From Pseudomonadota bacterium (lineage in GTDB: Bacteria > Pseudomonadota > Gammaproteobacteria > Steroidobacterales > Woeseiaceae): a stretch of 41,580 bases of DNA. Shown here piece after piece: positions 8,794 to 16,691 of the stretch. Each line of letters begins with the position of its first letter. Positions within the stretch are counted from its first letter, which is position 1. The notes beneath the pieces were generated by a model. The model made no database searches. It was not told the origin of the DNA and saw only the letters and a program-made list of their open reading frames with translations. The stretch lies in NCBI GenBank assembly GCA_020027645.1, contig JAHKKM010000007.1, positions 1 through 41,580 of the forward strand. The letters are read 5' to 3'. A program made the position numbers and the translations under genes.

Positions 8794-9600
8794 CTAGCTC
8801 CAACTTCGACCGAGAATGTTCTCCAGAATGAATCGGGTGCCGAAGTACGCCAGGCACAATACGCCGAATCCCCACAAGTAAAGGTAAACCGCACGGTGGC
8901 CACGCCACCCCGCATATTGCCGGCCGCCGATCAGGATGCCGAAGAGCAGCAGCGCGAGCAGTGACAATGCGGTCTTGTGGACCAAGTGTCGGGCAAACAG
9001 ATTGTCCACAAAAGCAAAGCCCGACACGACGGCAAGGAGTAATGCGACAAAGCCGGCGCTGGCAATGCCGAACAGCAATCTCTCAGTCGTCTCCAGAGGC
9101 GCGAACATACGGTTTACCGCAGAAATGCGACCGGCGCGCAAGCGCCGCTCCTGGATAATCGAAAACACTGCAACTATTGCACCAACGGTCAAGAGTCCGT
9201 AGGCGAAAAGCGAGATCAATATATGGGCCTGCATTTGCCACGTGGAAGGACCATGACCTGCAAAGTCCGGCGGGTAACCAGTCGCGACAGCCGCCAGACC
9301 CGCCAACAGGAACAAACCACCAGCGAAGCCTCGCAATGACGGCTCCAACGCGCCGATTGCAGCGATGAACGCAAGCTGCAGGCCGATAAACGAGGCTGTG
9401 TTGCCGATTGACAGTTCCAGCCCACCGGGTGGGGAAATCAGGTTCACGAGCACGATGCCGTGCCATACGATGCCGGCTGCAGCGCACAATAACGCAAGGC
9501 CTGCAAGGGTGGACGTGCGTCCGCCCGCTGGCGCCAGCCTGGACCACGCCAGGGCAGCGCCGGCAATTATGTACAAGAAAAGAATTGTGATTTGAAACAC
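8794..9600 (-). CDS. ypjD: YpjD/CcsA-like cytochrome c assembly membrane protein
   Basis: The 268-residue protein has about eight hydrophobic segments and belongs to the CcsA/HemX-like cytochrome c assembly family. Visible family features are the periplasmic loop before WQMQAHILISLFAYGLLTVGA (residues near 120-141), with a conserved His, and a second HLVHKTALS segment near 207. In E. coli the homologue YpjD is encoded divergently from ffh. Here it is likewise on the opposite strand upstream of ffh, with one extra gene between. Its exact role in heme or cytochrome handling is not established. It lacks the WWD-type tryptophan-rich signature of full CcsA/CcmF proteins, so I treat it as the shorter YpjD type. 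Confidence 0.88.
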   Translation of the reverse strand: MFQITILFLYIIAGAALAWSRLAPAGGRTSTLAGLALLCAAAGIVWHGIVLVNLISPPGGLELSIGNTASFIGLQLAFIAAIGALEPSLRGFAGGLFLLAGLAAVATGYPPDFAGHGPSTWQMQAHILISLFAYGLLTVGAIVAVFSIIQERRLRAGRISAVNRMFAPLETTERLLFGIASAGFVALLLAVVSGFAFVDNLFARHLVHKTALSLLALLLFGILIGGRQYAGWRGHRAVYLYLWGFGVLCLAYFGTRFILENILGRSWS

Positions 9601-9767
9601 AGAATCCCGATAGCCGATGCCCTAGTTTTTGTCCGAACGAATCATCCCACATGGTGCCGTTCAATAGAACCCTGGTCCGGAGGATGCACCCGACGGGCAC
9701 AGGGTCGGGCGATGAATGCTTCAGCCTCCGTCCTCGATTTCCGCCATGTTCTGAGAGTAGTTGCAAT

Positions 9768-10535
9768 ATGCGGATACGAATTCTTGGCTGCAGCGGAGGC
9801 ATCGGCGCCGGCGCACGAACGTCGGCAATGCTCATTGACGACGATGTTCTGCTCGACGCCGGAACGGGCATTGGCGACCTGTCGCTGGACGAGCTTCATC
9901 CCATCCGGCACGTGTTTCTGACCCACGCGCATCTTGACCACATTGCGGGTCTGCCAATGCTGATCGATTGCATTTTCGAGGAAGATTTCGAAGTTCCTTT
10001 GACCGTATATGGCCGTGAAGAAACGCTGAGCGCGATCAGAACGCACCTTTTCAACGGGGTGATTTGGCCCGATTTTGCCAAATTGCCAAGTGAAAAACGA
10101 CCGATGTTGCAGTACGTTGTCTGCAATCCTGGCGAAACGATGACAATCGGAAATCGTGACTTTCATGCCGTGGATGTGCTGCACAGCGTGCCATCACTCG
10201 GATATACGGTGAAAAATTGTGGCGGCGTTTTTGCTGTCAGCGGCGACACCAAAACCAACAGCACGCTCTGGCCGGTCCTGAATGCCTGCGACAATCTCAA
10301 GGTGCTGGTCATTGAAGTGTCATTTCCAAACGAACTCCAGGGCCTTGCAAATCGTGCGGGGCATTACTGCCCGATTACCATGTGCCGGGACCTGCGATTG
10401 CTGAAACACAAGCCGGATATCTGGTTGACCGGGATGAAGCCCGGCGAAGAGGAGCGCATCCTTGCGCAGGTAATCGCAGCGGCACCCGACGAAAATATTC
10501 GCATGTTGTCGCGCGGAACGGTCATCACGATCTGA
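9768..10535 (+). CDS. Metallo-beta-lactamase-fold protein, class II cyclic-nucleotide phosphodiesterase-like
   Basis: The 255-residue protein has the MBL fold with the metal motif H53-A-H55-L-D57-H58, a further His at 139 (DVLHSVPSLGY) and the bridging Asp at 160 (VSGDTKTN). The start ILGCSGGIGAGARTSAMLIDDDVLLDAGTG is typical of proteins annotated as 3',5'-cyclic-nucleotide phosphodiesterases or related hydrolases. The ATG at 9768 is preferred over the upstream open frame because the beta strand MRIRILG begins the fold. The block that normally reads Thr-His-x-Lys-Pro-Gly near the C-terminus reads LTGMKPG here, so the last metal-ligand His is Gly222. Substrate is unknown. It may be monophyletic with active enzymes yet altered in activity. 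Confidence 0.85.
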   Translation: MRIRILGCSGGIGAGARTSAMLIDDDVLLDAGTGIGDLSLDELHPIRHVFLTHAHLDHIAGLPMLIDCIFEEDFEVPLTVYGREETLSAIRTHLFNGVIWPDFAKLPSEKRPMLQYVVCNPGETMTIGNRDFHAVDVLHSVPSLGYTVKNCGGVFAVSGDTKTNSTLWPVLNACDNLKVLVIEVSFPNELQGLANRAGHYCPITMCRDLRLLKHKPDIWLTGMKPGEEERILAQVIAAAPDENIRMLSRGTVITI

Positions 10536-10595
10536 TCGACCTGTTGTGGCCGCAGCGGGTTACAATACCGGCATTACCAGATGTCCGGGCTCACC

Positions 10596-11957
10596 ATGTT
10601 TGACCAACTCAGCGAGCGACTGTCAACGGCCGCACGCAGTCTGACCGGCAAAGGTCGGCTCACCGAAGAGAACATCAAGGATACGCTGCGCCAGGTACGG
10701 CTGGCGTTGCTTGAGGCCGACGTCGCGTTACCGGTAGTCAAGTCCTTCATCGAGCGAATCCGCGTCAAATCAATTGGCGAACAGGTCGCAAAGAGCCTCA
10801 CGCCGGGTCAGGCTCTGGTGAAGATCATTCACCTGGAACTGGTTGAACTGCTCGGTACCGAGACCACGAATCTCGACTTGCGTGCGCAACCCCCGCTCGT
10901 GATTTTTCTTGCTGGTCTGCAAGGCGCAGGCAAAACCACTACCGCGGCAAAGCTTGCACGTCGGCTGATGGCGCAGGACCGAAAGAAAGTCATGCTGGTG
11001 AGCGTGGATGTGTATCGCCCCGCGGCGATACTGCAACTCGAGACGCTGGCAAAAGAGGTCGGTTGCCTGCATTGCCAAAGTTCCAGCGATGACATGCCGG
11101 AAGACATAGTAAGACGGGCGCTGGAGGAAAGTCGGCGCGCCTTTGTGGACGTGCTGATTGTCGATACTGCGGGGCGACTGCACGTCGACGAAGAAATGAT
11201 GAGCGAGCTCGTGTGCCTGCATGCAATCGCCAATCCTCGCGAGACGCTTTTCGTTATCGACAGCATGGCCGGACAGGATGTCGTCAACTCGGCCAAGGTA
11301 TTTGATCAAAGTCTGCCGCTGACCGGAATCATTCTGACCAAAGCCGACGGTGACGCAAAAGGTGGCGTCGCATTGTCGGTGCGCGAAGTTACCGGCAAAC
11401 CGATTCGTTTTCTCGGCGTAGGGGAAAAGTTGGATGCTCTCGAGGTGTTTCACCCGGACCGCATGGCGTCGCGAATTCTGGGTATGGGCGACGTCCTGAC
11501 ACTGGTTGAGGAAATCGAAGGCAAGGTCAATCGGAACAAGGCCGAAAAGCTCGCAAAAAAAATCGGCAAGGGCAAAGGATTCGATCTCGCCGACCTGCGT
11601 GATCAATTCGAGCAGATGCTGAATATGGGCGGGATGGCGAAAATGCTGGAAAAGCTGCCGTTGCCGGGAAATGTCAACACTGCAGCGTTGAAAGACGTGG
11701 CCAATGAGCGGCAGATGCGTCGGCAGATGGCCATCATAGATTCCATGACGCCGGGCGAGCGCAGGTTTCCGAAGATCATCAACGGGTCCAGGAAGCGCCG
11801 CATTGCGGATGGCAGTGGCCAGCAGATCCAGGACGTCAATCGCCTCCTCAAGCAACACCTGCAAATGGAAAAGATGATGAAAAAAATGTCGGGCGGCGGG
11901 ATGCAGAAGATGCTCCGCGGGCTGTCCGCTGGCAGCATGCCCCGCGGCCCCCGGTAA
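10596..11957 (+). CDS. ffh: Signal recognition particle protein Ffh (SRP54)
   Basis: The 453-residue GTPase binds 4.5S RNA and targets signal-anchored proteins to the membrane with FtsY. The N domain includes the ALLEADVALPVV block. The G domain has G1 GLQGAGKTT, DTAGR, and TKADGDAKGG. The Met-rich M domain has SMTPGERRFPKIINGSRK, the RNA-contacting GSGQQIQDVNRLLKQ and a final Met-rich tail. The start at 10596 (MFDQLSERL) matches the family. An in-frame ATG at 10581 adds five residues that are not family-like. No convincing Shine-Dalgarno is visible at either. The 4.5S RNA gene is not in the window. Confidence 0.97.
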   Translation: MFDQLSERLSTAARSLTGKGRLTEENIKDTLRQVRLALLEADVALPVVKSFIERIRVKSIGEQVAKSLTPGQALVKIIHLELVELLGTETTNLDLRAQPPLVIFLAGLQGAGKTTTAAKLARRLMAQDRKKVMLVSVDVYRPAAILQLETLAKEVGCLHCQSSSDDMPEDIVRRALEESRRAFVDVLIVDTAGRLHVDEEMMSELVCLHAIANPRETLFVIDSMAGQDVVNSAKVFDQSLPLTGIILTKADGDAKGGVALSVREVTGKPIRFLGVGEKLDALEVFHPDRMASRILGMGDVLTLVEEIEGKVNRNKAEKLAKKIGKGKGFDLADLRDQFEQMLNMGGMAKMLEKLPLPGNVNTAALKDVANERQMRRQMAIIDSMTPGERRFPKIINGSRKRRIADGSGQQIQDVNRLLKQHLQMEKMMKKMSGGGMQKMLRGLSAGSMPRGPR

Positions 11958-12026
11958 CCATGGGAATCCGCGCCCGACCGCCTTGCTAACAGCCCGAAAA
12001 AACAGGCAAATTTCCGCCGTTTGCTC

Positions 12027-12054
12027 TTCACTTTTGGGCTGAAGTGCGTAAAAT
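12027..12054 (+). promoter_or_regulatory. Candidate sigma-70 promoter of the rpsP operon
   Basis: TTCACT (12027-12032) and TAAAAT (12049-12054) lie 16 bases apart, matching the -35 and -10 consensus at four and five of six positions. This leaves a leader of about 60 bases before the rpsP ATG, which contains a GC-rich palindromic stretch (GGGCCGGCCC). Position in the only sizeable gap of the region supports it. Called by eye only. Confidence 0.4.
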
Positions 12055-12120
12055 GCGCCGTTTACTCGGGCCGGCCCCGGGTGCAGGCGTGTCTGCCTTT
12101 AATTATGATGCGGAAAATAT

Positions 12121-12378
12121 ATGGTTAGCATTCGACTTTCGCGCGGTGGTGCGAAAAAGCGTCCTTTTTATCACCTCATTGTCACCGACAGTCGCAATCG
12201 TCGGGACGGGCGGTATATCGAGAAGTTGGGTTTTTTCAACCCGCTGGGTGCGGGTAAGGACGTCAATCTGCGGATCGACCTGGACCGGGTCGATTACTGG
12301 ATCGGCCAGGGCGCCAAGCCGTCGGATCGCGTAGCAGCATTGCTGAAGACCCAGCGCAAGGCTGTACAGAGCGCCTGA
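12121..12378 (+). CDS. rpsP: 30S ribosomal protein S16
   Basis: The 85-residue product begins [21 protein letters not shown] and contains the [12 protein letters not shown] block, both diagnostic of bacterial S16, a protein of the 5' domain of the small subunit. Length is normal. It heads the classical rpsP-rimM-trmD-rplS operon, followed after 53 bases by rimM. The leader of about 160 bases between ffh and rpsP is the likely site of the operon promoter. Confidence 0.98.
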   Translation: MVSIRLSRGGAKKRPFYHLIVTDSRNRRDGRYIEKLGFFNPLGAGKDVNLRIDLDRVDYWIGQGAKPSDRVAALLKTQRKAVQSA

Positions 12379-12431
12379 TTTCAGACTATTGGCCGTTATG
12401 CCCAAGGGCAACGGCCGACCCGGGTGGCTCA

Positions 12432-12956
12432 ATGCCGGCGAAGGAAAACACGGTCGCTGACGGCGAAGTCATTCTGGGTCGTGTGTCGGCGGTATTCGGA
12501 GTCAAGGGCTGGCTAAAGGTCCATTCGTATACCGAGCCACGTGATTCGATATTGTCGTTCCGCGACTGGTCCTTGCAGCAGGACGGAAAGAGGCAAGAGG
12601 TAACGGTCGCGGAGAGCAGGAAGCAGGGGAATTCGCTGGTCGTCCGTATCGACGGTATCGAGGATCGAGACACGGCTGCCGAACTGCTCGGGTCGCTGAT
12701 CAGCGTACCGCGGGAACAGCTGCCGGAGCTGCCGTCGGACCAGTACTACTGGGGTGATCTGCAAGGCATGCAGGTGATCCATCGCGACGGGCGGGTGCTG
12801 GGCCGTGTCGCATACCTGCTGGCGACTGGCGCCAACGACGTGCTGGTGGTGCAGGAGGGCGACAGGGAAATCCTCGTACCCTTCCTGACCGACAATGTCG
12901 TTTTGGGCGTTGATACGAAAAACGGCGTAATCAGCGTCGATTGGGAATGGGACTGA
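12432..12956 (+). CDS. rimM: 16S rRNA processing protein RimM
   Basis: The 174-residue protein helps mature the 3' domain of 16S rRNA and binds S19. The N-terminal RimM domain carries [24 protein letters not shown], followed by the PRC-barrel domain with [11 protein letters not shown] and [11 protein letters not shown]. The operon position between rpsP and trmD is universal in gammaproteobacteria. The ATG at 12432 agrees with family length, and trmD follows after four bases, suggesting coupled translation. Confidence 0.97.
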   Translation: MPAKENTVADGEVILGRVSAVFGVKGWLKVHSYTEPRDSILSFRDWSLQQDGKRQEVTVAESRKQGNSLVVRIDGIEDRDTAAELLGSLISVPREQLPELPSDQYYWGDLQGMQVIHRDGRVLGRVAYLLATGANDVLVVQEGDREILVPFLTDNVVLGVDTKNGVISVDWEWD

Positions 12957-12960
12957 CCGG

Positions 12961-13716
12961 ATGCACTTTCAACTGGTCAGCCTGTTTCCGGAGTTTGCAA
13001 GCTCGCTTGCCGGCCACGGGGTGGTCGGACGTGCGATAACGAGGGGTCTGGTGACCCTGGACTGCTGGAATCCGCGCGATTTCGCGGACGACCCGCACCG
13101 TACGGTCGATGATCGGCCCTACGGTGGCGGACCCGGCATGGTGATGAAGTTCGAGCCCTTGGCGGCTGCTGTTGAGGCAGCTCGAGCGGCCGCTCCACGC
13201 GGGTCGCCGGTTGTATGCCTGTCGCCGCAGGGGACGGTTTTCGATCAGGGCTTGGCTGGGCAGTTTGCCGTTTTGCCGGGATTGATACTGGTTGCCGGAC
13301 GCTATGAGGGGATTGACGAGCGTTTGATTCAAACGGAAGTCGATCTTGAGTTGTCGATTGGCGATTTTGTGCTGAGCGGTGGTGAGATTGCCGCGTTGGC
13401 TGTGATTGATGCGGTTGTGAGACTGGTCCCAGGTGTGTTGGGGGACCAGGAGTCTGCGCAACAGGACTCGTTCATGTCCGGGCTGCTGGATCACCCGCAT
13501 TACACGCGACCGGAAGTTGTGCGGGGTATGCCGGTGCCGGATGTGCTGTTGTCCGGTGACCATTCGAAAATCGCCCGATGGCGACGCAAGCAGGCGCTGG
13601 GCAGAAGTTTCGTCAGGCGACCCGACCTGGTACGCAAGATTGAATTGACTGACGAACAGCAACAAATGCTCGATGAGTATTTGAAAGAACAGGGGCTGAC
13701 GCCACGCGATGGCTGA
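12961..13716 (+). CDS. trmD: tRNA (guanine-37-N1)-methyltransferase
   Basis: The 251-residue SPOUT enzyme methylates G37 of tRNAs using S-adenosylmethionine and prevents +1 frameshifts. Knot-region motifs are present: [13 protein letters not shown] (about 50-62), [11 protein letters not shown] (about 112-122) and [10 protein letters not shown] (about 137-146), with [16 protein letters not shown] further on. Length is standard. The start lies four bases after the rimM stop and the gene is followed by rplS after 51 bases. Confidence 0.98.
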   Translation: MHFQLVSLFPEFASSLAGHGVVGRAITRGLVTLDCWNPRDFADDPHRTVDDRPYGGGPGMVMKFEPLAAAVEAARAAAPRGSPVVCLSPQGTVFDQGLAGQFAVLPGLILVAGRYEGIDERLIQTEVDLELSIGDFVLSGGEIAALAVIDAVVRLVPGVLGDQESAQQDSFMSGLLDHPHYTRPEVVRGMPVPDVLLSGDHSKIARWRRKQALGRSFVRRPDLVRKIELTDEQQQMLDEYLKEQGLTPRDG

Positions 13717-13767
13717 TCGGCGGCATTGGAAACACAAGTACCGGCTCGGACCGGCAGGCAGAATACG

Positions 13768-14112
13768 ATGAGCAAAATCATAGAAGCAATCGAACAGGAA
13801 CAAATGTCGCGGGATGTGCCGGACTTCGCGCCCGGTGACACGGTTGTGGTTCACGTCAAGGTGAGCGAAGGTGGTCGTGACCGCTTGCAGGCGTTCGAGG
13901 GAATCGTAATCGCGAAACGTAATCGCGGCCTCAACTCGTCGTTCACGGTGCGGAAGATTTCACACGGTGAAGGGGTAGAACGGGTTTTCCAGACCTACAG
14001 CCCGACCGTCGGTGGCATTGAAGTGAAGCGACGCGGTAACGTACGTCGCGCCAAGCTGTATTATTTGCGCGGCCGGTCAGGCAAAGCAGCCAGGATCAGG
14101 GAAAAGGTCTAG
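13768..14112 (+). CDS. rplS: 50S ribosomal protein L19
   Basis: The 114-residue product contains the L19 core [20 protein letters not shown], then [23 protein letters not shown], and ends with [19 protein letters not shown]19 sits at the subunit interface. The frame is open 14 codons upstream, but the ATG at 13768 ([13 protein letters not shown]) matches the family and is preceded by GGCAGG at a suitable distance. It is the last gene of the operon, with a strong inverted repeat just after its stop. Confidence 0.98.
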   Translation: MSKIIEAIEQEQMSRDVPDFAPGDTVVVHVKVSEGGRDRLQAFEGIVIAKRNRGLNSSFTVRKISHGEGVERVFQTYSPTVGGIEVKRRGNVRRAKLYYLRGRSGKAARIREKV

Positions 14113-14126
14113 ATCGGGATTTCAGT

Positions 14127-14156
14127 CCATATACGGCCCTATTGGACCGTATATGG
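14127..14156 (+). terminator. Strong inverted repeat after rplS, probable transcription terminator or operator
   Basis: CCATATACGG (14127-14136) is exactly complementary to CCGTATATGG (14147-14156). After one C-A mismatch the stem can extend two more pairs around a TATT loop. It begins 14 bases after the rplS stop and ends 54 before the tatT start. The right arm is followed by TAAAACAG, so a U-tract is missing. It may still end or process the ribosomal transcript, or be a protein-binding palindrome for the TRAP operon. Confidence 0.5.
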
Positions 14157-14210
14157 TAAAACAGTGGCTTGCGACCTGAACCAATCCCTTGCAGGGGGGT
14201 CTTTCCACGC

Positions 14211-15077
14211 ATGAATCCATGGCCGCGAATCAAGGTAAGTCTGGTATTGGTCGTGGCCGCAGCCAGCAGCAGCGGCTGCGCGTCGATGATCTCGTCGGCA
14301 GCCAGCAATTTTGCGGACAATCTCTCCGCCGCGGTTCTTAATCAGGACGACCCTGAAACAGTGCGCGATGGTGCGCCGGCTTACCTGCTATTGCTCGACA
14401 GCATGCTCGAGGGCAATCCCGACGACCCAGCATTGCTTGCAGCCGCCGCAAACCTGTACGCATCGTACGGCGCTATTTTCGCCAATGACCCGGATCGCGC
14501 GCGTCGCATGACCAGCCGGGCAAGAACCTACGGAATCAAAAGCCTGTGCCAATCCTATACCCCATCCTGTAACTGGAAGGGCATGCCGTTCGATCAGTAT
14601 GAAAGTACTCTGGCGGGACTCCGCAGCAAGCAGGCAGTGGCGGTATACGCCTATAGTGTGTCCTCGCTTGCCTACATCCGCGCACACAGCGATGACTGGA
14701 ATGCCCTCGCCGAATTGCCGCACATTGAAGCGCTGTTGAATCGCTATCTGGAGATAAGTGATGGGGATTCGGCGGCTGCGGTCTACGGCTATCTCGGAAT
14801 CCTGACCACGCTTCGACCTCCGGCACTAGGTGGCGAACCGGAAAAGGGCAGGCAGTATTTCGAGCGATCGATTGACCTTACTGGCGGTGCGGACCTTGGA
14901 ACCAAGGTTGAGTTCGCTCGCGGTTACGCACGTCTGTTGTATGAAAGAGAGATGCATGACAAGTTGCTGCATGAAGTATTGGCCGCAGATCCTTATGTTC
15001 CCGGCTACACACTGACCAACGTTTTGGCGCAACGTGATGCGATCGCTCTGCTCGCGAGCGCTGACGACTACTTCTGA
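14211..15077 (+). CDS. TatT-type lipoprotein of a TRAP transporter
   Basis: The 288-residue product starts with a signal sequence ending in a lipobox-like SSSGC (Cys near residue 23). Beyond that it is Ala-rich and helical in the manner of TPR proteins. The segments LYASYGAIFAND and AYSVSSLAYIRAHSDDWNALAELP fit the TatT component family, periplasmic trimeric lipoproteins that partner TRAP solute-binding proteins (TatT of Treponema is the characterised example). The ATG at 14211 is preceded by AGGGGGGT, a strong ribosome-binding site, and was chosen over an ATG at 14169. It lies 13 bases upstream of the dctP-type gene, which supports the assignment. Substrate is unknown. Confidence 0.82.
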   Translation: MNPWPRIKVSLVLVVAAASSSGCASMISSAASNFADNLSAAVLNQDDPETVRDGAPAYLLLLDSMLEGNPDDPALLAAAANLYASYGAIFANDPDRARRMTSRARTYGIKSLCQSYTPSCNWKGMPFDQYESTLAGLRSKQAVAVYAYSVSSLAYIRAHSDDWNALAELPHIEALLNRYLEISDGDSAAAVYGYLGILTTLRPPALGGEPEKGRQYFERSIDLTGGADLGTKVEFARGYARLLYEREMHDKLLHEVLAADPYVPGYTLTNVLAQRDAIALLASADDYF

Positions 15078-15090
15078 GAACTGGAGATTG

Positions 15091-16155
15091 ATGATGCGAC
15101 ACTCGATCACGCTGATGGCGCTGCTCGCCCTTTCGAGCGGCAACGCATCGCTCGCGCAAACGCAGATCAAGATCGCGACGCTGGCTCCTGAGAACACCCT
15201 GCTGATGAAGGAATTTCGCGCCGGCGCCGAGGAAATCCGGCAGAAAACGAACGGGCGTGTGGAAATGAAGTTTTATGCCGGCGGTGTGCAGGGCACAGAG
15301 AGCAAGGTACTGCGGAAGATCCAGATTGGTCAGTTGCACGGTGGGACTTTTTCTCCGACGGATTTCCAGAAGCAGGTTCCGGACCTGAATATCTACGGAT
15401 TGCCCTTTGTCTTTGAATCCGATGGCGAGGTCCGCTACGTGAGGGAGCGCATGGACAGTGCCTTGGTGCGTGACATCGAAGAGGTCGGTTTTGTGACGTT
15501 CGGCTTTGCGGGCGCCGGATTTGCCATCATTTTGTCCAACGAACCAGTGCGCAGCCATGCCGACCTCAAGGGCAAAAAGGTCTGGTTGCCCGAGGGCGAC
15601 CTGATCAGCTATGAGGCGATGAAAGCAGTGCAGTTGTCGCCGGTTGCGTTGCCGCTGACTGATGTGCTGACGGGGTTGCAAACCGGCCTGGTCGACATAG
15701 TCGCAATTCCGCCGGTTGTCGCCCTGGCGCTGCAATGGCACACCAAGGTCAAATACGTGACCCGGACACCGGTGCTGTACGTCATGGGCTTTCTGGCGAT
15801 TCAGGACAAGGCATTCGAGCGCCTCGATGCCGCGGACCAGAACGTCGTCAGGGAAGTCATGAGTGGTATTTACGCACGGATAGACGCGGCGAGTGAGACG
15901 GAAAGCGCCGCAGCGGCAGAAGCGCTGATCAATGTTGGTCTGAGTGAGGTTCTGCCGGATGCCGGCGAGTTCGAAGCGATTCGGGCACGAATGGTCGACA
16001 CCAACCGCGCTATGGCGCAGCAAGGAATGTTCTCGATGGCCGCGCTGGAGGAAATGCAGGGCTATATCGCCGAGTATCGGGCTAACGGGACAGTTGGTGC
16101 TGGTGCGGATGCGGTCGTCAAGGATTCCACGTCGGTGGCTGGTACGCGCGAGTGA
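15091..16155 (+). CDS. dctP: TRAP transporter solute-binding protein, DctP family
   Basis: The 354-residue periplasmic binding protein has a Sec signal peptide ending near SLAQ (about residue 24). The mature part opens with IKIATLAPENTLLMKEF. Family features include GRVEMKFYAGGVQG, RKIQIGQLHGG, LKGKKVWLPEGD and LQTGLVDIVAIPP. The last 20 residues are low-complexity. Two adjacent ATGs (15091, 15094) share the GGAG ribosome-binding site. DctP proteins usually bind carboxylates through a conserved Arg, but the substrate cannot be read here. It is followed by dctQ with a GTGA overlap. Confidence 0.93.
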   Translation: MMRHSITLMALLALSSGNASLAQTQIKIATLAPENTLLMKEFRAGAEEIRQKTNGRVEMKFYAGGVQGTESKVLRKIQIGQLHGGTFSPTDFQKQVPDLNIYGLPFVFESDGEVRYVRERMDSALVRDIEEVGFVTFGFAGAGFAIILSNEPVRSHADLKGKKVWLPEGDLISYEAMKAVQLSPVALPLTDVLTGLQTGLVDIVAIPPVVALALQWHTKVKYVTRTPVLYVMGFLAIQDKAFERLDAADQNVVREVMSGIYARIDAASETESAAAAEALINVGLSEVLPDAGEFEAIRARMVDTNRAMAQQGMFSMAALEEMQGYIAEYRANGTVGAGADAVVKDSTSVAGTRE

Positions 16156-16691
16156 CCGAGATATCGATCGCAGGAATCCTGCGACGGCTCGAGCGATGGG
16201 GCACGGCGATCGAAAACGGATCGCTGGTCGTGCTGCTTGCCGCCATGATGCTGCTTGCGGTCAGCCAGATCGCCCTCAGGATTTTTTTCAGCTCCGGCTT
16301 CGTCTGGGCCGAAGAACTGATGAAATTGATGGTGCTGTGGATTGCGTTGATTGCGTCGATCGCCGCGAGCAGAAACGACCAGCACCTCCGCATCGATCTG
16401 CTGTCTCACTATGTCTCGTCACGTTACACGCGCTTTCCGCGCATGATCGTCGACCTGTTTGCGGCGGGAATGTGCGGATTTCTCGCATGGCAGTCGTGGC
16501 GATACGTGCAATTGTCGATCGAGTTTGAGGAAACCGTGCTGATCGATATCCCTGCGGCGATCGTCCACGGAATCGCGCCAGTGGCATTTGGCCTGATGTG
16601 CTATCGGTTCTTTCTCTTGTCGATGAGGCCACTGTTCGGCGTTGGTACGCCGAACAATGAAATGCCCAGTGCTCCGAGCGGGGGCTCATGA
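16152..16691 (+). CDS. dctQ: TRAP transporter small permease, DctQ type
   Basis: The 179-residue membrane protein has four predicted helices, the normal DctQ architecture. The second segment carries the family-typical FVWAEELMKLMVLWIALIAS near residues 52-71, followed by NDQHLRIDLLSHYV. It begins at a GTG overlapping the dctP stop and its own stop overlaps the dctM ATG, so all three are translationally coupled. It would form the small membrane subunit of the Na+-driven TRAP transporter. Confidence 0.93.
   Translation: MTEISIAGILRRLERWGTAIENGSLVVLLAAMMLLAVSQIALRIFFSSGFVWAEELMKLMVLWIALIASIAASRNDQHLRIDLLSHYVSSRYTRFPRMIVDLFAAGMCGFLAWQSWRYVQLSIEFEETVLIDIPAAIVHGIAPVAFGLMCYRFFLLSMRPLFGVGTPNNEMPSAPSGGS

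Noticed and set aside
10770-11864. Long minus-strand open frame opposite ffh
   Set aside because: Sense-strand ffh is complete with all GTPase and M-domain motifs. The antisense sequence is low in hydrophobic order and His-rich.
12931-13854. Minus-strand open frame opposite trmD and rplS start
   Set aside because: It covers two conserved operon genes with clear motifs and offers no plausible product.
14878-16023. Long open frame on the minus strand opposite tatT and dctP
   Set aside because: The translation is rich in His, Arg and Gln and has no domain-like pattern. It lies antisense to two clear genes, and such frames arise from codon bias in GC-rich DNA.
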